Assembly: GCA_937124505.1 (NCBI GenBank)
Contig: CAKZKV010000107.1
Coordinates: 1 to 7,114, forward strand
Length of the DNA stretch: 7,114 nucleotides
Direction of reading: 5' to 3'
Origin: an uncultured Alphaproteobacteria bacterium
GTDB lineage: Bacteria; Pseudomonadota; Alphaproteobacteria; Micavibrionales; Micavibrionaceae
Shown: piece by piece, positions 1-6,268 of the stretch
How the letters are laid out: the number at the start of each line of letters is the position of its first letter
How positions within the stretch are numbered: the stretch's first letter is position 1
Translations under genes and position numbers: made by a program
The notes under the pieces: generated by a model
What the model was told of the DNA's origin: nothing
The model's database searches: none
The model's input: the letters and a program-made list of their open reading frames with translations, nothing else

Positions 1-34
1 GATCATTTATCCCCAGTCCACGTTGCCGTGGCAA

Positions 35-55
35 TCAATTCATACCGTCTCCTTT
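35..55 (-). other. Strong ribosome binding site followed by a two-codon reading frame
   Basis: On the minus strand AAAGGAGA (48-55) lies at ideal spacing before an ATG at 43, but the frame reads only ATG-AAT-TGA. After that stop the same frame has a TTG at 34 and stays open to the left edge for 11 further codons, too few to recognise. This could be the start of a downstream gene using TTG, a minimal leader peptide, or a gene broken by an in-frame stop. The stretch 1-161 holds no other gene I can support. Confidence 0.3.
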
Positions 56-75
56 GTAAATAAGGTTTTAAGATA

Positions 76-99
76 AGTTTAAAAAGGCAACCTTAAACT
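76..99 (-). terminator. Weak candidate terminator hairpin after the alcohol dehydrogenase
   Basis: AGTTTAA (76-82) pairs with TTAAACT (93-99). On the minus strand the stem can extend by GG/CC across a short bulge, with TTG in the loop. It lies about 60 bases after the alcohol dehydrogenase stop. The stem is AT-rich and no clean U-run follows, so efficiency is doubtful. A separate run of eight A on the plus strand (121-128, T on the minus strand) has no clear stem before it. Confidence 0.25.
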
Positions 100-161
100 C
101 AGATGAAGCCTGTGAAGGGCAAAAAAAAGATGCGGGTGATATGTTAAGCTGCCGTAAAAAT

Positions 162-1199
162 TCAGGCAACGCGCAGAACTTTTGCGCCGCGTATATGTTT
201 CTGTTTGATATCCAGCAAGGCCTGATTGGCGTCTTTCAGGGGATATTCCTGAACTTCCGGCTCGAGGGGGATTTCAGCGGCGAGTACCAGAAATTCTGTG
301 ACATCTCTGCGGGTCACGTTTGCGACACTCTTGATTTCCTTTTCCATCCAGAGATGCTGCGGATAGTCCAGTTTCAGCAGGTTCTCGATGTCTCCCGCTT
401 CTTTTCGTATGGCATTGATGACCAGTCGCCCGCCCGGTTCCAGATTTTGCAGCGCGCCAGTGACGGGGGCCCAGGCGGGTGTTGTGTCTATGATGGCGTG
501 TAATGGCTTTGGGGGACTGTCCATCGTATCGCCTGCCCAGTCTGCACCAAGGGAGAGGGCAAATTCCCGTTCCTCCTGTTTGCGGGCAAAAACATAAATT
601 TCCGTGTCTGGGTATGCGTGTTTGACCATTTGCAAGACCAGATGTCCGGAAGCGCCAAACCCGGTTAGACCCAAAACCTGTCCGTTTTGCAGATTGGTCA
701 GACGCAGGGCACGGTAACCAACGGCCCCGGCGCACAGAAGCGGCGCGGCCTGCGCATCGCTAAAAACATCAGGGATCGGAAAAACATAAGAAGCGGGGAC
801 GCTCATCAGTTCGGCATAGCCGCCGTTCTGGTCCCGGCCCGTCGCCTGAAAGTCAGGGCAGAGATTTTCCTCTCCGCGCTGACAAAAACGGCATTCGCCG
901 CAGGCGGCATAAATCCATGCCACGCCCACACGCTGACCGATTTCAAGGCTGGTGACGCCAGCGCCAAGAGAGGCTATTTCTCCCACGACCTGATGTCCCA
1001 AAATAACAGGAAGGTGGGGTGGGGGCGTACGTCCCTCGATTTCATCCAGTTCCGTATGACAGACACCGCAAACACGTACACGGATCAGGACGCGTCCTTC
1101 TTGCAAAACAGGATCAGGCCATTCCGACCATTCCAGTGGAGCGGGATTATCAGCAAGGAGAGCAATGGCGTTTAAAATCATGGCATGCATAGCAATCAT
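162..1199 (-). CDS. Zinc-dependent medium-chain alcohol dehydrogenase
   Basis: Predicted cytosolic NAD(P)-dependent alcohol/aldehyde oxidoreductase of the medium-chain zinc family; its substrate cannot be read from the sequence. Numbering from the start chosen here (345 aa): the catalytic zinc ligands are Cys47 (motif CGVCHTE), His69 (GHQVVGE) and Cys156 (PLLCAG). The structural zinc cluster is Cys100, Cys103, Cys106 and Cys114. The nucleotide-binding glycine motif GFGASGH is at about 180-186. All ligands are intact and the length is normal for the family, so the enzyme should be active. The frame is open 13 codons further up, to an ATG at 1238, but that ATG has no ribosome binding site. AAGGA at 1204-1208 sits 4 bases before the ATG at 1199. 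An ATG at 1190 gives the family-typical N-terminus MHAMIL and is the alternative start. The gene is divergent from the small gene on its right. The general family is certain; a subfamily of propanol-preferring type enzymes is likely but unproven. Confidence 0.95.
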   Translation of the reverse strand: MIAMHAMILNAIALLADNPAPLEWSEWPDPVLQEGRVLIRVRVCGVCHTELDEIEGRTPPPHLPVILGHQVVGEIASLGAGVTSLEIGQRVGVAWIYAACGECRFCQRGEENLCPDFQATGRDQNGGYAELMSVPASYVFPIPDVFSDAQAAPLLCAGAVGYRALRLTNLQNGQVLGLTGFGASGHLVLQMVKHAYPDTEIYVFARKQEEREFALSLGADWAGDTMDSPPKPLHAIIDTTPAWAPVTGALQNLEPGGRLVINAIRKEAGDIENLLKLDYPQHLWMEKEIKSVANVTRRDVTEFLVLAAEIPLEPEVQEYPLKDANQALLDIKQKHIRGAKVLRVA

Positions 1200-1203
1200 A
1201 ATA

Positions 1204-1208
1204 TCCTT
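1204..1208 (-). promoter_or_regulatory. Ribosome binding site of the alcohol dehydrogenase
   Basis: The minus strand reads AAGGA here, 4 bases before the ATG at 1199 and 13 before the ATG at 1190. No comparable site precedes the ATG at 1238. This is the reason for preferring the 345-residue protein. Confidence 0.55.
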
Positions 1209-1231
1209 CATATTTTTCCGGCTGGCAAGAA

Positions 1232-1260
1232 TTGACATTGGCGGTGCATGGAATTATGTA
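1232..1260 (+). promoter_or_regulatory. Candidate sigma-70 promoter for the small plus-strand gene
   Basis: A perfect -35 box TTGACA (1232-1237) is followed after a 17-base spacer by a weak -10 box TATGTA (1255-1260). Transcription would begin about 25-30 bases before the ATG at 1294. The same AT-rich stretch reads TATACATAATTC on the minus strand, so it could also supply a -10 element for the divergent alcohol dehydrogenase gene, but I see no good -35 on that strand. The boxes are seen in the sequence; promoter activity is inferred. Confidence 0.4.
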
Positions 1261-1293
1261 TAGCGCAAAAGCATTTTAGAGTAGGAAAACATT

Positions 1294-1620
1294 ATGCGTC
1301 CATTAGATCAATTGCCTGCAGAAGTCAGTCAGGCCGCGACAGATACGTTCCGCAACTGGTTAGCTGAGACATTTTCGCAAGTGGCCGATATTTCAGTCGA
1401 AGACGCGCAACAGCAAATAGGTGATATTGAGGTCATCAGCCATACTTGTGGATTAAAGGTCAATGTATGGGCTCATGTCTCTCCTGAACTACACGAATTG
1501 GCCAATGACGGAGAGTATGAAGAAGTCTTCGGTACGACCGCTATTCCGTTTCAGGATCCACGGAAAGGTAAACGTACTGAGTGGTCGATTGGCGAACGCG
1601 ATTATGATCTGATCAAATGA
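1294..1620 (+). CDS. Small acidic protein of unknown function
   Basis: I do not recognise this 108-residue protein. It is acidic and soluble-looking: no signal peptide, no membrane segment, one cysteine (in SHTCGLK, about residue 52) and no repeats. The first half has an amphipathic, helix-prone N-terminus with glutamine- and acid-rich segments. The second half alternates hydrophobic and charged residues (VNVWAHV), as in a small alpha/beta domain, and ends in a charged tail rich in Lys, Arg, Glu and Asp. Support for a real gene: AGGA (1283-1286) lies 7 bases before the ATG, a candidate promoter lies upstream, and the frame fills the gap between two well-supported genes with little overlap. 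It is the only plus-strand gene here. It diverges from the alcohol dehydrogenase and converges on the ligase gene, overlapping its end by 8 bases. Function is unknown; that the protein is made is likely but unproven. Confidence 0.65.
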   Translation: MRPLDQLPAEVSQAATDTFRNWLAETFSQVADISVEDAQQQIGDIEVISHTCGLKVNVWAHVSPELHELANDGEYEEVFGTTAIPFQDPRKGKRTEWSIGERDYDLIK

Positions 1621-1624
1621 TAAT
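1601..1624. repeat. Imperfect palindrome across two convergent stop codons
   Basis: A 24-base AT-rich near-palindrome, with 10 of 12 positions pairing, centred on TGATCA (1610-1615). It contains the plus-strand TGA (1618-1620) and the minus-strand stop (1613-1615). No T-run follows on either strand, so it is not a standard intrinsic terminator. It may still slow or end convergent transcription, or be chance in AT-rich sequence. Confidence 0.3.
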
Positions 1625-3049
1625 TAGATGCTTTTCCAAAGTCTTTTTTAAAGCACCGTAATCAATCTTGGAATTATGGCGTTTATCCAGCGGGATCCTT
1701 TTGAGGCAAACCACTGAGATGTCCTGAAATTTTTGTTGCAGCAGGTTCTCTGTTTCCTGTGAATAGGAGGCATTGACCTCCAGCGCCAGAATATTCCGGC
1801 CTTTATAGTGAATAAAGGCAGCCCGTTTGATCCCCGTCATTGTACGGGCGGCGGTTTCAATACAAAACGGGTAAAGATCTCCTTGTCTGGCTTCCATTCG
1901 GCCCAAAAGCCAGAGTCTGCCCTGATCATCCAGCCGTCCGGCATCCCCGGTTCTGTGCCAGATTTCGCCGTCTTGTTCAATTTTGGTCGTTTGGTCATGC
2001 GACGGGTTCAGATACCCCTTGACCACATGATCTCCGGTGACGACGATTTCATCGACAATTATTTGCAGTTGAATGTCTTCTACCGGATACCCGGCCAGCA
2101 GGCCCGCACCGGATTGCATGGCTTGAAAATCATCTTCATTGATATCGGACAGGGCGATATGAGCAATCGGTTCGGCTTCCGTAGAGCCATAGACGTCCAC
2201 GATCTCGGCTTGCGGCGCAAACGTTTTGAGGCGCTGAAGCAAATCAGGAAAAACCGGGCCGCCGCCAGTAAATATTTTTTTGATCTGCGGGAACGTCTCA
2301 GCACTTTCAACAAGCCTTTCGCAAAGAGCAGGAGGTGCGAGAATACGGTTGATCTTGTGCTGTCTGATTTGTTGCAGGACGGGGGCGGGATTGATTTCTC
2401 CCGGTTTGCGCAAATTTCCATCGGGCAGGACGCTGGTGACGCCGCTGGCAAGATTAGAGAGGACAAAAACCGGCAGGGAAATCAGGTCGATTTCTCCCTG
2501 CGCAGGTTGCAGCATACTGGAAACCATATCATGCTGCCGCAAAAGAAAGTGGTGGGAGCGTACGATCCCTTTCGGTGCGCCTGTTGATCCGCTGGTGAAG
2601 GTCATCAGGGCGGGATGATCTTCCGGCAGAGATTCGTATATGGGCTGGTTGGTTTTTTCTTTTGGACGGAGGGAGAGTGCTAAAGGAATCTGCCTCAAGG
2701 CAGGAATGAGAAATTTTAAAAGCTGTCCCTTCCAGTTTCCGGCAAAGGCTTTGACGTGAGCGGAATCACAGGCATCTTTAAGGTTGCCAAGTCCGGCAGA
2801 CGGGTCGGGAAACATGGCAACGGCCCCCATACGAAACAGTGCCAGCAGGGTGATGTAAAGGGAAATACCAACATCCTGAAAAACCAGAACGGCATCTCCT
2901 CTCAATAGACCCTGCTTTTGAAAATGAGCGGCCAGATCATTTGATTTTTGTTCAAGTTCGGCAAAATTAATCTTGCAATTTTTTGTAATGAGTGCCGGGG
3001 TGTCAGGGTTCTTTTGGCTCTGTTCCACAAACGGGTCAAGAAGGTTCAT
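1613..3049 (-). CDS. Adenylate-forming acyl-CoA ligase-like enzyme (ANL superfamily, OleC-like C-terminus)
   Basis: Predicted cytosolic enzyme that activates a carboxylic acid as its acyl-AMP and then transfers it or rearranges it. In the 478-residue protein, the ATP-binding loop TSGSTGAPKG is at about 152-161, the YGSTEAEP motif at 287-294, the TGD motif with the ribose-binding Asp at 367-369, and the hinge GRMEAR at about 383-388. The C-terminal catalytic lysine lies in RHNSKID, about Lys461. The hinge segment is shorter than in ordinary acyl-CoA synthetases, and the RHNSKID ending resembles OleC (beta-lactone synthetase) type proteins more than the usual PSGK ending. A beta-lactone synthetase role is possible, but an acyl-CoA or acyl-AMP synthetase role fits as well. 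All core motifs are intact. It is the last gene of the operon; its ATG lies 2 bases after the GNAT stop codon. A TTG at 3055 overlapping that stop is the alternative start, but its spacing to the ribosome binding site is poor. Confidence 0.93.
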   Translation of the reverse strand: MNLLDPFVEQSQKNPDTPALITKNCKINFAELEQKSNDLAAHFQKQGLLRGDAVLVFQDVGISLYITLLALFRMGAVAMFPDPSAGLGNLKDACDSAHVKAFAGNWKGQLLKFLIPALRQIPLALSLRPKEKTNQPIYESLPEDHPALMTFTSGSTGAPKGIVRSHHFLLRQHDMVSSMLQPAQGEIDLISLPVFVLSNLASGVTSVLPDGNLRKPGEINPAPVLQQIRQHKINRILAPPALCERLVESAETFPQIKKIFTGGGPVFPDLLQRLKTFAPQAEIVDVYGSTEAEPIAHIALSDINEDDFQAMQSGAGLLAGYPVEDIQLQIIVDEIVVTGDHVVKGYLNPSHDQTTKIEQDGEIWHRTGDAGRLDDQGRLWLLGRMEARQGDLYPFCIETAARTMTGIKRAAFIHYKGRNILALEVNASYSQETENLLQQKFQDISVVCLKRIPLDKRHNSKIDYGALKKTLEKHLIII

Positions 3050-3051
3050 GT

Positions 3052-3894
3052 TCAAAGCTCCCGTCCGTAAAGCGTATAGCGGCGAAATGGCTTGCTAAAT
3101 TTTGCAGTGCGCTTTTTGGAGATATTCCCGTCATACATCAACGCATGAATAAGATTTTGAAAGCCATTTTCTTCTGCTCTTTTGTGGATCATGTCAAGCA
3201 AGGCGCCGCCAATACCTCGTTGCAAACTGGCATAGGTCTTGACGATCAGGCAATCTGGGCTGCTTCCCTGTGTATAATCCGGGATGGCGAACAGAAACCC
3301 TTTTAACGTGCCATTTGCTGTTTCCGCCATCAAAACATACTCCGGGAGCAGCTTATCCAGTATGGGTGTGTAAAGCGCCATAAAGTCTTTTTTGTCTATT
3401 GGTGTATAGAGAAAGTTATGAGCAAATGTTTCAAGAGAGAGTTGCCAGATTTTGCACAATTCTTCTTTTGCATGCTCTTTTTGAAATTCCCGGATATAAA
3501 TGCCCTCTGGTGGATGTATCCCCTCATAGGCTCCGATGGGGTTCATTTTTGCAGAACTGTATTCTCCCAAAGGTTCAAATCCTGTGTCCTGAAAAATAAC
3601 AGGGTAAAAATCCGGGTTTTTTGGCTCCATCAAAAACGGCGGGCTGTTATCTCCTCCCGTGACGAAACGGTAAGAGTGCCAGGTGTTGCCGTTCATCGGG
3701 CCGATAGCATATTCAAATCCATTGTCTGTTAGATATTGCAGGGCTTGATTTATGATATCCGTACCAGCTTTTTTATTCTCGGCCTGAAAGTTGCCAATGG
3801 TTGCGGTCTTGCGACTTTCATATTGCGGCGTATCCGCTAGCCATAGCGTGCAGAGCGCACTATTTGTTTTCAAATCTTTGGTTTTTACAGCCAT
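3052..3894 (-). CDS. GNAT-like acyltransferase with an N-terminal extension
   Basis: Likely a cytosolic N-acyltransferase; acceptor and acyl donor are unknown. Of 280 residues, roughly 130-280 look like a GNAT domain. The acyl-CoA-binding segment is LQRGIGGALLD (about 224-234), followed by a helix and a conserved-looking end with HALMYDGN (about 250-257) and RRYTLYGREL (271-280). The N-terminal part (about 15-120) carries IGNFQAEN, AIGPMNGNTW and YRFVTGG. It reads like a second, degenerate acetyltransferase-fold half that recurs in a family of GNAT proteins I recognise only in general terms. There is no signal peptide and no membrane segment. Its ATG overlaps the end of the membrane kinase gene by 10 bases, and its stop lies 2 bases before the ligase ATG. 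No strong ribosome binding site is visible (GGGGG lies about 13 bases upstream), so translation probably depends on coupling to the preceding gene. The fold is fairly sure; the reaction is not. Confidence 0.85.
   Translation of the reverse strand: MAVKTKDLKTNSALCTLWLADTPQYESRKTATIGNFQAENKKAGTDIINQALQYLTDNGFEYAIGPMNGNTWHSYRFVTGGDNSPPFLMEPKNPDFYPVIFQDTGFEPLGEYSSAKMNPIGAYEGIHPPEGIYIREFQKEHAKEELCKIWQLSLETFAHNFLYTPIDKKDFMALYTPILDKLLPEYVLMAETANGTLKGFLFAIPDYTQGSSPDCLIVKTYASLQRGIGGALLDMIHKRAEENGFQNLIHALMYDGNISKKRTAKFSKPFRRYTLYGREL
3058..3062 (-). promoter_or_regulatory. Ribosome binding site that decides the ligase start
   Basis: The minus strand reads GGGAG, 8 bases before the ATG at 3049 but only 2 bases before the TTG at 3055. 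The spacing favours the ATG. The site lies inside the end of the upstream GNAT gene, as expected for coupled translation. Confidence 0.6.
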
Positions 3895-5171
3895 AATGTC
3901 AGCGGAACCCCCATAGAAGATAGTGCCAGAACAGCCAGAGCCTGTTTCGTCCAGCGCCGGTTTTCGAAAAAGCGGTGTGACAGCATGATCAAACAGGCTG
4001 CCAGAAAAATCATGCCGAATGCGCCTGCGGAGAGTTGCCAGTCATAGACCGTAAAGTCGGAAGCAAACAGAACGCGGACATTGGTCACCATCCATGACAG
4101 GAAAATAACGTAGATAAACGGAATAACTTTGCGCATGTTTTGTTGCAGCAGCACAAGCATGATCAGATGTAAGCCAAAAGACAGATTATAAACATAGTAA
4201 GTGTTGTACGCAAAAACCATGCTGATGACGTACCAGAAGAGAGCCGTGCTGATGATGCTGAGAACAACGGGCAGATCGTCGCTCAGGTTTTCCTTACGTT
4301 GCAGGTACAAATAAGCTGCAAAAACCGCGAGAGGGGCCGCCAGATTGGCCCAGCCGCCGACAATCCAGAAGAAAAAGGCAGCGGTCACCACAGTATTTAC
4401 GGCATGTACATCAAGCTGCATCTTTTTGGCGATCCCTACGGACAGGACAAGAACACTCAAAAAGACAATACTGATGATGGCCAGTTCGCCTGGCGGCAGA
4501 AAAGCCAGTTTTTGCAGCAAAAGAAACAGGCCGACCGGAACAAAAAGGTTGTCCAGTCCTTTCCAGCTAACGGCTTCGATTAATGCCCCGAACAGGGCAA
4601 TAATCAGCGCGGCGGTAACGACTGATTCTCGGGGAATGTTCGAGAACAGAAGCAGGGCGATCATGGACAATAACCACGCCGTCAGGAAAAAGAAACTTGA
4701 CCCCTCCCAGCTTTTTTTGCCGCTTTCGACGGTATAAAAGGACTTTGCATAACCCGTTCCGACCAGTGCCGCCGCCGCATCGCTGAGTGTGAGGATCAGG
4801 AGGGGCAGGATGTAAAGAACGACCGTATCGCCCTTCAGGTAAAAAAGCAGGCCGATGGAACAGGCGAAAAAGATTTCTCCAAGAGACAATCGTTCGACGC
4901 TGTGCAGTCCGGATCCTAGTTTATCTTTGATGGCCGTAACGGTACGGATCAGGGTAAGGAGAATAATCGTTGCGCTGCATAAAACAAGGACTTCCCATAC
5001 CTGTGTAAAAATCAGCGGGAAAGTGAGGGAATACAGACCGAGTCCGGTATGAATAATTTTTCTCTGGACCTCGGCATGAACACTTAGAGTTTTTCCCAGT
5101 TTTTGTATGCCGTACAAAACCCCGATCAACAGCAGCAGGGAGGCGCAGATTTTTATGAGGCCGAACGTCAT
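3885..5171 (-). CDS. Integral membrane CTP-dependent lipid kinase homologue (dolichol/phytol/DAG kinase family) with extra membrane half
   Basis: Polytopic inner-membrane protein of 428 residues. Positions 1-220 carry the signatures of the phosphatidate cytidylyltransferase-like family that includes dolichol kinase, plant phytol kinase and yeast diacylglycerol kinase: RKIIH (37-41), SLGEIFFA (96-103), SDAAAALVG (130-138), KSWEG (153-157), Glu199 and GLDNLFVPVG (205-214). Family members usually phosphorylate a long-chain alcohol with CTP, so this protein probably phosphorylates a lipid alcohol. Some relatives are annotated as cytidylyltransferases, and that cannot be excluded. Residues about 228-428 form a second hydrophobic region of about six membrane segments, with loops carrying KKMQLD, QRKENLSDD and FFENRRW. 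Most family members lack such a region, and I assign it no function. The start overlaps the DUF3419 stop as ATGA, with GGAGGAA at ideal spacing. Confidence 0.9.
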   Translation of the reverse strand: MTFGLIKICASLLLLIGVLYGIQKLGKTLSVHAEVQRKIIHTGLGLYSLTFPLIFTQVWEVLVLCSATIILLTLIRTVTAIKDKLGSGLHSVERLSLGEIFFACSIGLLFYLKGDTVVLYILPLLILTLSDAAAALVGTGYAKSFYTVESGKKSWEGSSFFFLTAWLLSMIALLLFSNIPRESVVTAALIIALFGALIEAVSWKGLDNLFVPVGLFLLLQKLAFLPPGELAIISIVFLSVLVLSVGIAKKMQLDVHAVNTVVTAAFFFWIVGGWANLAAPLAVFAAYLYLQRKENLSDDLPVVLSIISTALFWYVISMVFAYNTYYVYNLSFGLHLIMLVLLQQNMRKVIPFIYVIFLSWMVTNVRVLFASDFTVYDWQLSAGAFGMIFLAACLIMLSHRFFENRRWTKQALAVLALSSMGVPLTLWL

Positions 5172-6268
5172 ATTGCTTCCTCCACCACAAAACGGGAATA
5201 GAAAAAGGCCTTGTCCTCTTTGAAAAGCTTCTCTGCGAGTTCGGTTTTCTGAATGACTCTGTTTTGCAGGGATTGGGGAGCAAAACGCGGCACCATCATA
5301 TTCCAGTAGGCAAAACGCGCCCCGGAGTTGGCGCTGTCCAACAGGTTACGGTACAGGGCCTCATAAGCATCTTCCGACATGTATTCAAAAATATCGCTTA
5401 GATTGAAGGCATCCGTTTTTTCACCGGATGCGGTAAAGTCCTCGACCGATTGCAAGCGCCACTCCAGACGGTCCAGATTATCGCGAATGAGATCAAAGTT
5501 TTCTTTGCGCAGGGCGCAGGGCAGGGCGGTCGTGTGCCGTCCGGTGAAAATCCATTGCAGATAGGGATTCTCAGCCGGATTCAGGTCACTCATGGCATAG
5601 CGTGTGCGGCGCTCGACATGTGCGGGAACGCTGCCTTCGACGTAATCGAAAAACGCCTTGTCCCGGCCATGTTTTCCCATGACATGCCTGGAAAAAAAGA
5701 TATTCAGCATCAGCTTCCAGCGCCATGTGTTCCAGTGCCGCTCATAAAATGTATGTCTGTTTTCCTGCGGTTTGTCCTGCAGAAGCTCTTCTGTGATCTT
5801 GCGGGAATGGACAAGGGGGTGAACATAGTCTTTGAAAATGCGGAAATAATGTTCGAACTTTCCCGCGCCGCCGATCCCGTATTTTTCAACATCTTCCATG
5901 CGGGATTGCCAGAAAGAGATTGTGTCGGCTTTCAGGGAGGGGCGGCATTTCTCCATGAGGGTTTTACGTCTGGAACTGTGACTTGATCCGATCAGTTCCA
6001 GAAGTTCCTCATGATCAAGATGGCGGTATGCGGCTACGCGCAGGGCGACACATTCAAGTTGTGCCTGTGAGAGATCAAGAGCAATGACTTTTGCCGGATT
6101 GCGGGTCAGCATGGCCAGTGCGTTGTCGCCGGCTGAGGCAATGGAGAGGCACGTCGCCCCCTCTTTTATGGCCAGTGCCTCCAGCAGGATATCGGCGTCC
6201 TCCCAGCACTGGGCGTAGCGGATGAGACTAAAATCAGCCTTGTTTTCGACTTCGCTTTTATTCATCAT
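5168..6268 (-). CDS. DUF3419 / BtaA-like SAM-dependent 3-amino-3-carboxypropyl transferase
   Basis: A 366-residue protein of the DUF3419 family. The characterised member, BtaA, transfers the 3-amino-3-carboxypropyl group of S-adenosylmethionine to diacylglycerol, making diacylglyceryl-homoserine. Visible signatures: RYAQCWEDADIL (17-28); the SAM-binding glycine-type loop SIASAGDNAL (42-51) followed by the acidic strand end ALDLSQAQL (63-71); GIGGAGKFEHYF (131-142); NLSDIFEYMS (289-298); and the C-terminal strand YWNMMVPR (321-328). There is no signal peptide; it probably acts at the cytoplasmic membrane face on a lipid or lipid-like acceptor. No BtaB-type N-methyltransferase is in the window, so the acceptor may differ and the product may stay unmethylated. 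The gene overlaps the upstream phosphotransferase by 11 bases and the kinase by 4. AAAGGTG lies only 1-4 bases before tandem ATGs at 6268 and 6265; the second has the better spacing and removes one residue. Family certain; exact reaction inferred. Confidence 0.94.
   Translation of the reverse strand: MMNKSEVENKADFSLIRYAQCWEDADILLEALAIKEGATCLSIASAGDNALAMLTRNPAKVIALDLSQAQLECVALRVAAYRHLDHEELLELIGSSHSSRRKTLMEKCRPSLKADTISFWQSRMEDVEKYGIGGAGKFEHYFRIFKDYVHPLVHSRKITEELLQDKPQENRHTFYERHWNTWRWKLMLNIFFSRHVMGKHGRDKAFFDYVEGSVPAHVERRTRYAMSDLNPAENPYLQWIFTGRHTTALPCALRKENFDLIRDNLDRLEWRLQSVEDFTASGEKTDAFNLSDIFEYMSEDAYEALYRNLLDSANSGARFAYWNMMVPRFAPQSLQNRVIQKTELAEKLFKEDKAFFYSRFVVEEAI
5177..5183 (-). promoter_or_regulatory. 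Strong ribosome binding site of the membrane kinase gene
   Basis: The minus strand reads GGAGGAA; the GGAGG core is 7 bases before the ATG at 5171. It is the best Shine-Dalgarno match in the operon. It fixes the start, which also overlaps the previous stop codon as ATGA. Confidence 0.7.

Noticed and set aside
141..1175. Plus-strand open frames opposite the alcohol dehydrogenase
   Set aside because: They are shadows of a gene with complete zinc-ligand and nucleotide-binding motifs. Their translations show low-complexity or unlikely composition.
1629..1655. Possible terminator TGCTTT...AAAGCA for the small plus-strand gene
   Set aside because: The stem is only six pairs with a 15-base loop, no T-run follows it, and it lies in coding sequence of the ligase C-terminus.
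1808..2587. Long open frame (259 codons) on the plus strand
   Set aside because: It is antisense to the ligase gene, whose adenylation motifs are unmistakable. Its translation has no recognisable domain and it has no ribosome binding site or spacing context.
5450..5986. Plus-strand open frame of 178 codons
   Set aside because: It is antisense to the DUF3419 gene, which carries all family motifs. No independent support.
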